Part shown: positions 1-5,565 of the stretch, in pieces | Layout of the letters: each line of letters starts with the position of its first letter | Position numbering within the stretch: position 1 is the stretch's first letter | Assembly: GCA_007128515.1 (NCBI GenBank) | Contig: SKXI01000408.1 | Location: 1 to 7,006, forward strand | Reading direction: 5' to 3' | Origin: Halococcaceae archaeon | GTDB taxonomy: Archaea; Halobacteriota; Halobacteria; Halobacteriales; Halalkalicoccaceae | DNA length: 7,006 nucleotides | The notes under the pieces: model-generated | Database searches by the model: none | What the model saw: only the letters and a program-made list of their open reading frames with translations | Told to the model about the DNA's origin: nothing | Translations under genes and position numbers: made by a program

Positions 1-1482
1 GTCTACCACGTCCGGGCCGACGACGGCTCGGTCGTCTTCTCCACGGACGTCCAGGAGCTTCCGGCTCACCCCGGCGTCGAGACGGCGTTCGACGCGGACC
101 TCACACGGGAGTTCCTCGCGTTCGGCCGGACGTTCGGGACCACGACGCCACTGAGCGGCGTGGAGTCGCTCGGCCCGGCGACGGTCACGACGGTCGACCT
201 CGCCACCGGCCATACCGAAACGCGCCGGTACTGGGAACCGCGACACCGGCCGCGCGACCGGCCCGTCGAGGCGGTGATCGACGAGCTCGCGGAGACCCTG
301 CGGATGGTGCTCGTCGAGCGGATCGAACGCGGTCGCGAGTACGGCGTGTTGCTCACGGGCGGGAGCGCCTCGCGACTCGTGTTGGCCGCGCTGGACGCCG
401 ACGCGACCGCGTTTCACGTCGCCGACTGGATGAGCCGCGAGGCACGAACCGCCGAGCGGGTCGCCCTCGACGGTGGCCACGAGTTCGTCCTCCTCAGGCG
501 GGACGGGAGCCACGGTCGCGGGCCGTTCGACGGAGCCGGCGACCTGACGGGGTTCGACGGCGCGACGACGCACCGCCCGCTCGCGGGGCTCGAACGGGAC
601 GTCGTCTGCGGGGTCGACGTACTGCTCTCGGGCGCGTTCGCCGACACGCTGTTCGGGCGGGGAGGCCTCCCGACACGAACCGTCGACAGCGATCGGTTCG
701 GGACGGTCACGCTCCCCCTGGAACGGCCTATCGGATCGGTAGGGGAGTACGCCGACTGGCTCGCGGCGGGTGCGACCGACGGGTCGAGCGAGGGTCGGGA
801 CGTCGGGCGGATACTCGCCTCGAACCTCGAGCGGACGGGCGAGCGGGTCGTCCACCACGGCGTGGAGTACGCCTCGTTCGCCGACCTGCGCGTCTCCGGC
901 GGCTGGTGGCCGCTCTCGAACGGGGCCGACGTCGGCTCGCACCTGAGCCTGACCCGAACCCTCCCCTACCGGACGCCGTTCCTCGACGCCCGGATGGTCG
1001 ACCTCGCGCTGACGATCCCGATCCGGTACCGGCTGCGAGGGGACCTGGTCGCCCGGGCCGTCGAACGGATCTCGCCGACGCTCGCGGGGATACCGGACGC
1101 AGAGAGCGGCGAACCGCTCACCCGGCCGTTCCCCGTCAGCGCCGCGGCGGGGACGATCCGCGGCGTCTGGCGCCGGTACGTGAGCGACGAGCGCCCACCC
1201 CGGTCACGGACGAGCGACGATCCGTGGGCCGACACACCGACGATCGGTGAGGTCGGAACCGCTCGGCGAACCCTCGACGCCCGTGGCCACCTCGTCCGGG
1301 AGGTCCCCGGTCTCGACCCGGAGACGCTCCGGCGATGGGAGCGCGAGCACCGGGAGGGGACCGATCGAACGGCGGCACTCACCACGGCACTCACGCTGCT
1401 CTCGATGCCCGTGGTTGAGACGGTCGCGGCGTCCGGGGATGGTTCGCTCCCCGACGAACCGAACGTACGGGGGCGGCCGTGA
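1..1482 (+). CDS. Asparagine-synthase-related protein with degenerate PP-loop (5' partial)
   Basis: The frame is open from base 1, so the gene starts outside the window; the internal GTG at 160 lies inside a conserved domain and is not the start. 493 codons are visible. Codons 1-80 match the end of a class-II glutamine amidotransferase domain, including the 'VVFSTDVQEL..HPGV' stretch and the closing 'RRYWEP'. The Asn-synthase domain follows: PP-loop at codons 119-124, a glycine-rich 'LSGAFADTLFG' block near codons 209-219 (family form SGxGxDELFG), and 'RTPFLD' at codons 324-329. Active members adenylate aspartate or a related carboxylate and transfer ammonia from glutamine. Here the PP-loop reads TGGSAS, not SGGxDS, so the key Asp is Ala, and the Glu of the DE pair is Thr. 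ATP chemistry is therefore doubtful (inference). The amidotransferase Cys cannot be seen. The 3' end overlaps the next gene by 4 bases, indicating one operon. Family assignment is secure; function is not. Confidence 0.88.
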   Translation, partial: VYHVRADDGSVVFSTDVQELPAHPGVETAFDADLTREFLAFGRTFGTTTPLSGVESLGPATVTTVDLATGHTETRRYWEPRHRPRDRPVEAVIDELAETLRMVLVERIERGREYGVLLTGGSASRLVLAALDADATAFHVADWMSREARTAERVALDGGHEFVLLRRDGSHGRGPFDGAGDLTGFDGATTHRPLAGLERDVVCGVDVLLSGAFADTLFGRGGLPTRTVDSDRFGTVTLPLERPIGSVGEYADWLAAGATDGSSEGRDVGRILASNLERTGERVVHHGVEYASFADLRVSGGWWPLSNGADVGSHLSLTRTLPYRTPFLDARMVDLALTIPIRYRLRGDLVARAVERISPTLAGIPDAESGEPLTRPFPVSAAAGTIRGVWRRYVSDERPPRSRTSDDPWADTPTIGEVGTARRTLDARGHLVREVPGLDPETLRRWEREHREGTDRTAALTTALTLLSMPVVETVAASGDGSLPDEPNVRGRP

Positions 1483-2906
1483 GCACGACGCTCCGGGCGC
1501 TGATCGTCGAGATCGACGGGGCGACCCCCGAGATCCTCGGCCCGCTGTTCGATCGTGACGCCCTCCCCGTCCTCTCCGCTCTCGTCGAAACCGGCGCGAG
1601 CGGGCCGCTCAGATCCCAGATCCCGCTACACGGGACGAGCACGTGGACCTCGCTCCACACGGGCACGAACCCGGGGAAACACGGCGTCTTCGGACCGTTC
1701 GTCTACGAGGGCTACGACTGGCGGCGGATCGACGTGACCGCCCCGCAGGAGCCCGCGCTCTGGGAAATCCTCGCCTACCACGGCCTGTCGAGCGTCGTGG
1801 TGAACGTCCCGTTCGCGACCGGTGGGGAGTCGGTCTCGATCGTCCCCGCGGCCTGTCCGCGCACGCCGTCGGTCGGCGACGAGCTCTCGACCGTCCGCGA
1901 GTCGATCGGGGAGTACCGTCTCGTCCCGGACCCGGAGACCGACGACGAACGTACGCTCGTCGGCCAGCGTGCGGCCGCGTTCGCCCACCTGCTCGACCGG
2001 GACCGCCCCGACGTGGGCATCGTCCGGTTCGAGTCGGGCGGTCGGAGCGACCCCGATCGCGAGACGGTCTATCGCGCGATCGATTCGGAACTCGGCCGCC
2101 TCCTGGAGCGGGTGGACGCCGACCTCGTCGTCGTCACGAGCGCGTACGGCCTGGCTCCGGACTGTGGCCACGAGGTCCGGGTGAACGAGTTCCTCCACCG
2201 GAGAGGCTACCTCGAGAGCGGTCCGTGTCGCGGGAGGCCGACGACACCCGCCGAGTCGGAGTGCGTTACCGGGCCGATCAGCTCGCCCATCGAACGGGTG
2301 ATCGACGGGACACGCCGCGTCCTCCCACGAGGGCTGCTGCGAGGGGGCGCTCGTTCGGTCGACTTCGCGAGTTCGACCGCCTACCTCCGGTCGTCCGCCG
2401 AGTACGGTCTCCGGGTGAACCGCCGCGGCCGCGAACCGGGTGGGGTCGTCGGTGAGAACGGGTACGAAGGGGTGCGAAGCGAGCTGATCGAGACCCTGAG
2501 GGATCTGACGGCGCCGAACGGCGATCCGGCGTTCGCCGACGTCATTAGACGGGAGGCATATCTCTGGGGACCCGCCGTCGACGACGCGCCCGACGTCGTC
2601 GCGGTTCCGAACGACGGGATATCGCTCTCCGCGACCCTCGGCGGTCAGGTGTTCGCCGAAGGGGGCGAGACGCCGTGTCGGACGCCGATCGGCTACCTCG
2701 CGGTAGCCGGACCCGAGATCGAGTCACAAACGCTTTCGGGCGCACACCTCTTCGACGTCGCGCCGACCGTCCTCGCCGCGCTCTCGCTCCCGCTCTCCGA
2801 CCGAATGGACGGGGCGCCGCTCCCGATCGCACCCCGGACGAACCGGATGAGCTACCCACAGCCGGTGGCCGACGCGGCCCTCGAGACTGACGGAGGACGG
2901 CGATGA
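1479..2906 (+). CDS. Alkaline phosphatase/phosphodiesterase-superfamily protein lacking metal ligands
   Basis: A 475-residue protein of full family length, starting at GTG 1479 in a GTGA overlap with the upstream stop; no clear ribosome binding site, so translational coupling is likely. It follows the archaeal type I phosphodiesterase/nucleotide pyrophosphatase pattern end to end: 'IDGATPEIL' (Asp13, first metal ligand), 'WTSLHTGTNPGKHGVFG' at 56-72, 'LWEIL' at 94-98, 'VNVPF', 'RVNEFLHRRGYL' at 234-245, 'GPAVDDAPDVV' at 364-374, and the closing 'LFDVAPTVLAAL.LP...MDG'. Active members hydrolyse phosphate or sulfate esters with two metals. The sites that should hold them are changed: the nucleophile Thr position aligns with Gly52 (Thr53 is an alternative), no D-x3-H motif follows residue 180, the 'SDHG' motif reads 'SAYG' (221-224), and the C-terminal His aligns with Arg401 or Cys400. 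I infer a non-catalytic pseudo-phosphatase. No signal peptide or membrane segment is seen, so it is probably cytoplasmic. Confidence 0.9.
   Translation: MSTTLRALIVEIDGATPEILGPLFDRDALPVLSALVETGASGPLRSQIPLHGTSTWTSLHTGTNPGKHGVFGPFVYEGYDWRRIDVTAPQEPALWEILAYHGLSSVVVNVPFATGGESVSIVPAACPRTPSVGDELSTVRESIGEYRLVPDPETDDERTLVGQRAAAFAHLLDRDRPDVGIVRFESGGRSDPDRETVYRAIDSELGRLLERVDADLVVVTSAYGLAPDCGHEVRVNEFLHRRGYLESGPCRGRPTTPAESECVTGPISSPIERVIDGTRRVLPRGLLRGGARSVDFASSTAYLRSSAEYGLRVNRRGREPGGVVGENGYEGVRSELIETLRDLTAPNGDPAFADVIRREAYLWGPAVDDAPDVVAVPNDGISLSATLGGQVFAEGGETPCRTPIGYLAVAGPEIESQTLSGAHLFDVAPTVLAALSLPLSDRMDGAPLPIAPRTNRMSYPQPVADAALETDGGRR
2892..2896 (+). promoter_or_regulatory. Ribosome binding site of the DegT-like gene
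   Basis: GGAGG lies within the 3' end of the phosphatase-like gene, six bases before ATG 2903. It matches the archaeal 16S 3' end and, with the ATGA overlap, fixes the start and supports coupled translation. Confidence 0.7.
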
Positions 2907-4075
2907 GCAGCCAGGGTGTCGATGGATCGGGAGAGCGCGTGGGGCCACGAGCGGCGACGGGCGAAGCGCTCCCCGAACGGGAACTCGGCTCGATCGAACC
3001 CGTGGCCGATCGACCGCAGCGGACGACGCGAACCGGTCTGTTCCCGTTCTACGCCGAACGCGGAGTCGACCGGATCGCGCTCTACGGCCACGAAGCCCGG
3101 GCGCTCTCCGACGCGCTCTCCGCGCTCGGGTCGCTCTACGAGGGGGATGTGGTGTTGCTCCCCGCCCTCGCTCCGGCGGTCCTCGCTGAGGCGGTACGGG
3201 CGAACGGGTTCACGCCCGGGTTCTACCCGCTCGCCGAGGACCTCGGTCCCACCGATGAGGTCGCGGAGTGGTTCGACGAGAGCGTTCTCGCGGCCGTCCT
3301 CACCCACCCGTTCGGCACGGTTCAGCCCCGCGAGACGGTCGACTCGTTCGGCGACCGCTGTGTCGACCACGGCGCGGGGCTGATCGAGGACGCCACGCAG
3401 GCGGCGCTGAGCACCCGAGACGGAGCCGCGGTCGGGACGAGCGGCGACGTCGGCCTGCTCGCGTTCCCACCGGTCTTCCGGGTGCCGAACGGGGCCGCCC
3501 TGGTGCCCGGAGAGGGGATCCGAAGCGCGGCGCTCCGAAACGCGTCGGTCAGGGACGCCTTCTCCACGGAGGACGCCCGGTACGGCGTCTCGACCGCGAT
3601 GCAGGCGGCGACGACCGTCCCGTTCGTCTCGTCGCTCTCGCGGGCGCTCTCGTCGGTTCGTCCGTCGTCGTGGGAGACCGGTTCGGCGACCGCGTACGCA
3701 TCGACCAACGCCTCGATGTCGAAGCTCTCTCGACTCCTGCTCGACCACGTCGACCCCGAGTGGTGTATCGCAGCCCGCCGGGCGAACGTCGTGGCGTGGC
3801 GCCGGGAGCTAGCCGACCGAGAGGGCGTCACACCCCTGTTCGACACCGACCCACGGGGATGGTGCCCCTCGGTCCTCCCGGTTCTCGTCGAGAGCGACGC
3901 CCTCGCCGACCGCTTACCCGACGCGTGGCCGTCGCTCGACCCGGTGGTCCTGGACGGTGATGCGTACGCGGACGACCGAGGGCTCGCGGCTCGCGTGCGG
4001 CTGTTGCCGGTCGGGCAGACGATCGATCCGGGGACGATCGGTGCGGTCGCTCGGACGTGGCTCGGGGACCGATAG
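2903..4075 (+). CDS. DegT/DnrJ/EryC1/StrS aminotransferase-fold protein lacking the PLP lysine
   Basis: A 390-residue protein starting at ATG 2903 in an ATGA overlap with the upstream stop and preceded by a GGAGG six bases away, so the start is firm. Residues 1-45 are a low-complexity leader. The rest follows the DegT aminotransferase fold: 'GDVVLLPALAP' (81-91), 'LTHPFGTVQP' (133-142), 'IEDATQA' with Asp163 that would contact the PLP pyridine nitrogen, 'GTSGDVGLLAF' (178-188), 'VPNGAALV' (194-201), and 'LLPVGQTID' (367-375). Active members transfer an amino group to nucleotide-linked keto-sugars. Haloarchaeal relatives as I recall them read 'FSLRKTLPVPDGGALV' at the lysine. An ungapped match puts Pro190 at the catalytic lysine and Ala187 at the neighbouring serine; the usual His of 'LPVHQ' is Gly371. 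PLP aldimine formation is therefore not expected (inference). It may be a scaffold or sugar-binding protein. It is the last gene of the coupled three-gene operon. Confidence 0.87.
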   Translation: MSSQGVDGSGERVGPRAATGEALPERELGSIEPVADRPQRTTRTGLFPFYAERGVDRIALYGHEARALSDALSALGSLYEGDVVLLPALAPAVLAEAVRANGFTPGFYPLAEDLGPTDEVAEWFDESVLAAVLTHPFGTVQPRETVDSFGDRCVDHGAGLIEDATQAALSTRDGAAVGTSGDVGLLAFPPVFRVPNGAALVPGEGIRSAALRNASVRDAFSTEDARYGVSTAMQAATTVPFVSSLSRALSSVRPSSWETGSATAYASTNASMSKLSRLLLDHVDPEWCIAARRANVVAWRRELADREGVTPLFDTDPRGWCPSVLPVLVESDALADRLPDAWPSLDPVVLDGDAYADDRGLAARVRLLPVGQTIDPGTIGAVARTWLGDR

Positions 4076-4114
4076 CCCGCTCCGTCGCTCCGAACGTCGC
4101 TGTCTCGCGCTCGG

Positions 4115-4120
4115 TTTATT
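4115..4120 (+). promoter_or_regulatory. Candidate TATA box of the lipoprotein gene
   Basis: TTTATT stands out in a GC-rich gap between the DegT-like stop (4075) and the lipoprotein ATG (4208). Transcription would begin about 25 bases downstream, near the AT-rich stretch at 4139-4149, leaving a leader of roughly 60 bases. No clear BRE purine stretch is seen upstream, so the call rests on composition and position. If correct, the lipoprotein is transcribed separately from the upstream operon. Confidence 0.4.
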
Positions 4121-4197
4121 TCCATGGCGAGCCACTGGTAAAACGAAAACGTCGGTCTCCGGAGGCCGGTCGGGGCCGGCTGACGCAGGACGTCTTC

Positions 4198-4201
4198 GGA
4201 G
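4198..4201 (+). promoter_or_regulatory. Ribosome binding site of the lipoprotein gene
   Basis: GGAG sits six bases before ATG 4208. It agrees with a leadered transcript from the proposed promoter and supports this start. Confidence 0.5.
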
Positions 4202-4207
4202 TCAGCG

Positions 4208-4801
4208 ATGAGCGACACGGAGCGACAGGTCGGTACCGAGCGGCGAGCAGCGGGCGCGAGGGGAGCCCGGATCGAACTCACCAGACGGGCCGTCCTCGGC
4301 GCCCCCGGTGCGGGGCTGGTCGTCCTCCTCGCGGGGTGTCTGGCGGACACGGACGGAGCTCTCGAGAGGAGAGAGCCCTCCGAAGCGAACGGTGATGCGT
4401 CCACCGACGCGGACACGGGAGGCGAAGCGGAGGACGGAGAGGGCGACCCCGGGGACGAGTACGGCGACGATAGCGAGCGCCCCTACGTGGCGGCGACGTC
4501 GTGGCCCGAACCGCCTCTCGTCGCGGGCGAGCGGATCCCGTTCACCTTCGAGGTGGAGAACCCGCTCGACATCGAGGAGTCGGTGACCGTGACGATCCGC
4601 GAGTCACCGGATGTCGTCGACCTCGCGAGCGAGACGGTGACGATCGGGCCGGAGTCGAGCGCCCCGATCACTGTCTCTCTCGTGTTCGAAGACCCCGGTT
4701 CGTACGACCTCGAGACCGTTCTCGAATCGAGACACGCGTTCGAACTCGTCGAGACGTGGTCCGTCGTGATCGAAGAACGCGCCGAGGGTGACATCGAATA
4801 G
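4208..4801 (+). CDS. Tat-exported lipoprotein with acidic linker and beta-sandwich domain
   Basis: A 197-residue protein. Residues 1-22 form a charged n-region; a twin-arginine motif 'LTRRAVLGA' (24-32) is followed by a hydrophobic stretch and the lipobox 'LAGC' with Cys44, the expected lipidated residue. Haloarchaea use Tat for most lipoproteins, so the mature protein should be anchored on the outer face of the membrane. Residues 45-91 are a Ser/Gly/Asp/Glu-rich linker, low in complexity and probably disordered. Residues 92-190 alternate in the beta-strand manner, with 'PFTFEVENPLDIEESVTVTI' (111-130) and 'APITVSLVFEDPGSYDLETV' (152-171), typical of an Ig-like or CARDB-type beta-sandwich; no catalytic motif is seen. 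The specific role is unknown. It lies 132 bases after the pseudoenzyme operon on the same strand with a candidate promoter of its own, so a functional link is possible but unproven. Confidence 0.85.
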   Translation: MSDTERQVGTERRAAGARGARIELTRRAVLGAPGAGLVVLLAGCLADTDGALERREPSEANGDASTDADTGGEAEDGEGDPGDEYGDDSERPYVAATSWPEPPLVAGERIPFTFEVENPLDIEESVTVTIRESPDVVDLASETVTIGPESSAPITVSLVFEDPGSYDLETVLESRHAFELVETWSVVIEERAEGDIE

Positions 4802-4885
4802 GGGCAGGATACGAACGGAGAGGAGTAGCGACCAGTTCGGGTTCGGGACCGATTGGCTCCTCACCTCCGTTCGACGGAAGATCGA

Positions 4886-4959
4886 TGGGTCCGGGCGGAT
4901 TCGAACCGCCGGCCTCGGCCTTGTAAGGGCCGCGTCATGACCAACTAGACCACGAACCC
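4886..4959 (-). tRNA. tRNA-Val (anticodon UAC)
   Basis: Read on the minus strand, the sequence folds into a full cloverleaf of 74 bases. The acceptor stem GGGTTCG pairs with CGGACCC (one G-U) and A at 4886 is the discriminator. The anticodon stem CGGCC/GGCCG encloses the loop CTTACAA, giving anticodon UAC, which reads the valine codon GUA. The variable loop has five bases, and the T-stem GGCGG/CCGCC encloses TTCGAAT. The D-stem has three standard pairs plus a U-U. No CCA is encoded (the next bases are TCG) and there is no intron. The gene lies opposite in strand to all the protein genes around it, and its 3' end faces the lipoprotein gene. Confidence 0.95.
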
Positions 4960-4984
4960 GTACCCCTGGGAAATCGATCCGTCG

Positions 4985-4992
4985 GGATAACC
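4985..4992 (-). promoter_or_regulatory. Possible TATA box of tRNA-Val
   Basis: On the minus strand this reads GGTTATCC, centred about 30 bases before the tRNA 5' end at 4959. The position suits an archaeal TATA box, though the match is weak. Confidence 0.3.
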
Positions 4993-5013
4993 GTTTCTGC
5001 TCACGGCAAGCGC

Positions 5014-5019
5014 TATTTC
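5014..5019 (+). promoter_or_regulatory. Candidate TATA box of the DUF192 gene
   Basis: TATTTC is centred about 25 bases before ATG 5041, and no ribosome binding site lies between them. This fits a leaderless transcript starting at or next to the ATG, common in haloarchaea. Confidence 0.4.
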
Positions 5020-5040
5020 TGGCGAGGCCCTCCACCACGT

Positions 5041-5508
5041 ATGGCGCTTCGCCGCGGTCCGGTCGCGCTCGCGTTCGTCTTCGCGCTGATCGCCGTCGGT
5101 CTCGTCGTGGTCCAGCTCGGCCTCCCGGTCTGGACCGGCGCGGACCGAGCGACCGTGACGATCACCGACGGCGAGGAGCCCCTCGCGACGGTCGACGCGG
5201 CGGTCGCCGACTCCCCCGGCGAACGGTACACGGGCCTGAGCGACCACGACTCGCTCGACGAGGACGAGGGGATGCTCTTCGTCTTCGTCGAGGAGGGCGA
5301 ACGCGCGTTCGTGATGCGGGAGATGGCCTTCGGTATCGACATCCTCTTCATCAGTGACGAGGGCGAGATCACTGCGATTTACGAGGCGCCCGCCGACAGC
5401 GACGAGCGCTACGTCGGCGACGCCCGGTGGGTGCTCGAGGTGCGGAAGGGCTACGCCGCCGAGCACGGGATCGACGTCGGCGACGAGGTCGAGATCGAGT
5501 ACCACTGA
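5041..5508 (+). CDS. DUF192 family membrane-anchored protein
   Basis: A 155-residue protein. Residues 7-28 are a single hydrophobic segment (membrane anchor or uncleaved signal) after a short basic n-region, so the domain should lie outside the membrane. Residues 37-154 carry the DUF192 pattern in order: 'VADSPGERYTGLSDHDSL' (55-72), 'GMLFVF' (77-82), 'FVMREMAFGIDILFI' (90-104; family form WMKNTxxPLDIxFI), 'GEITAIYEA' (108-116), 'WVLEVRKGYAAEHGIDVGD' (130-148). The biochemical role of DUF192 is not settled. Length is normal and nothing is broken. It starts 82 bases beyond the 5' end of the divergently transcribed tRNA gene and ends 57 bases before the ABC exporter gene. The ATG at 5041 is chosen because it is directly followed by the n-region and is placed correctly after a TATA-like box. 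Confidence 0.93.
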   Translation: MALRRGPVALAFVFALIAVGLVVVQLGLPVWTGADRATVTITDGEEPLATVDAAVADSPGERYTGLSDHDSLDEDEGMLFVFVEEGERAFVMREMAFGIDILFISDEGEITAIYEAPADSDERYVGDARWVLEVRKGYAAEHGIDVGDEVEIEYH

Positions 5509-5535
5509 CCGACTATTTCGGTTCGTAGCAAACCC

Positions 5536-5541
5536 TTTTAC
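5536..5541 (+). promoter_or_regulatory. Candidate TATA box of the ABC exporter gene
   Basis: TTTTAC is centred about 28 bases before ATG 5566, with no ribosome binding site between. This again suits a leaderless transcript and suggests the exporter has its own promoter even though it follows the DUF192 gene by only 57 bases. Confidence 0.5.
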
Positions 5542-5565
5542 TCGCTCCACCCATTCGAGGCTGTA

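Noticed and set aside
160..162. GTG as the start of the asparagine-synthase-related gene
   Set aside because: The same frame is open to base 1 and its upstream translation matches the amidotransferase domain, so the real start is outside the window.
2852..3748. Long minus-strand open frame (298 codons) opposite the DegT-like gene
   Set aside because: It is Arg/Glu/Gly-rich without hydrophobic core or motifs, as expected for the antisense of a GC-rich acidic protein gene; the plus-strand frame has clear family motifs.
4351..4380. Palindromic GAGCTCTCGAGAGG-like sequence
   Set aside because: It lies inside the lipoprotein coding region and encodes the Ala-Leu-Glu-Arg-Arg-Glu linker; no sign of a separate function.
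3322..4416. Minus-strand open frame of 364 codons
   Set aside because: Ser/Arg/Thr-rich shadow of the DegT-like and lipoprotein genes with no recognisable domain.
4864..4880. Short hairpin (TCCGT/ACGGA stem, TCG loop) between the lipoprotein stop and the tRNA 3' end
   Set aside because: A five-pair stem without a following T-tract on either strand; archaeal termination relies on T-tracts, and such stems occur by chance in GC-rich DNA.
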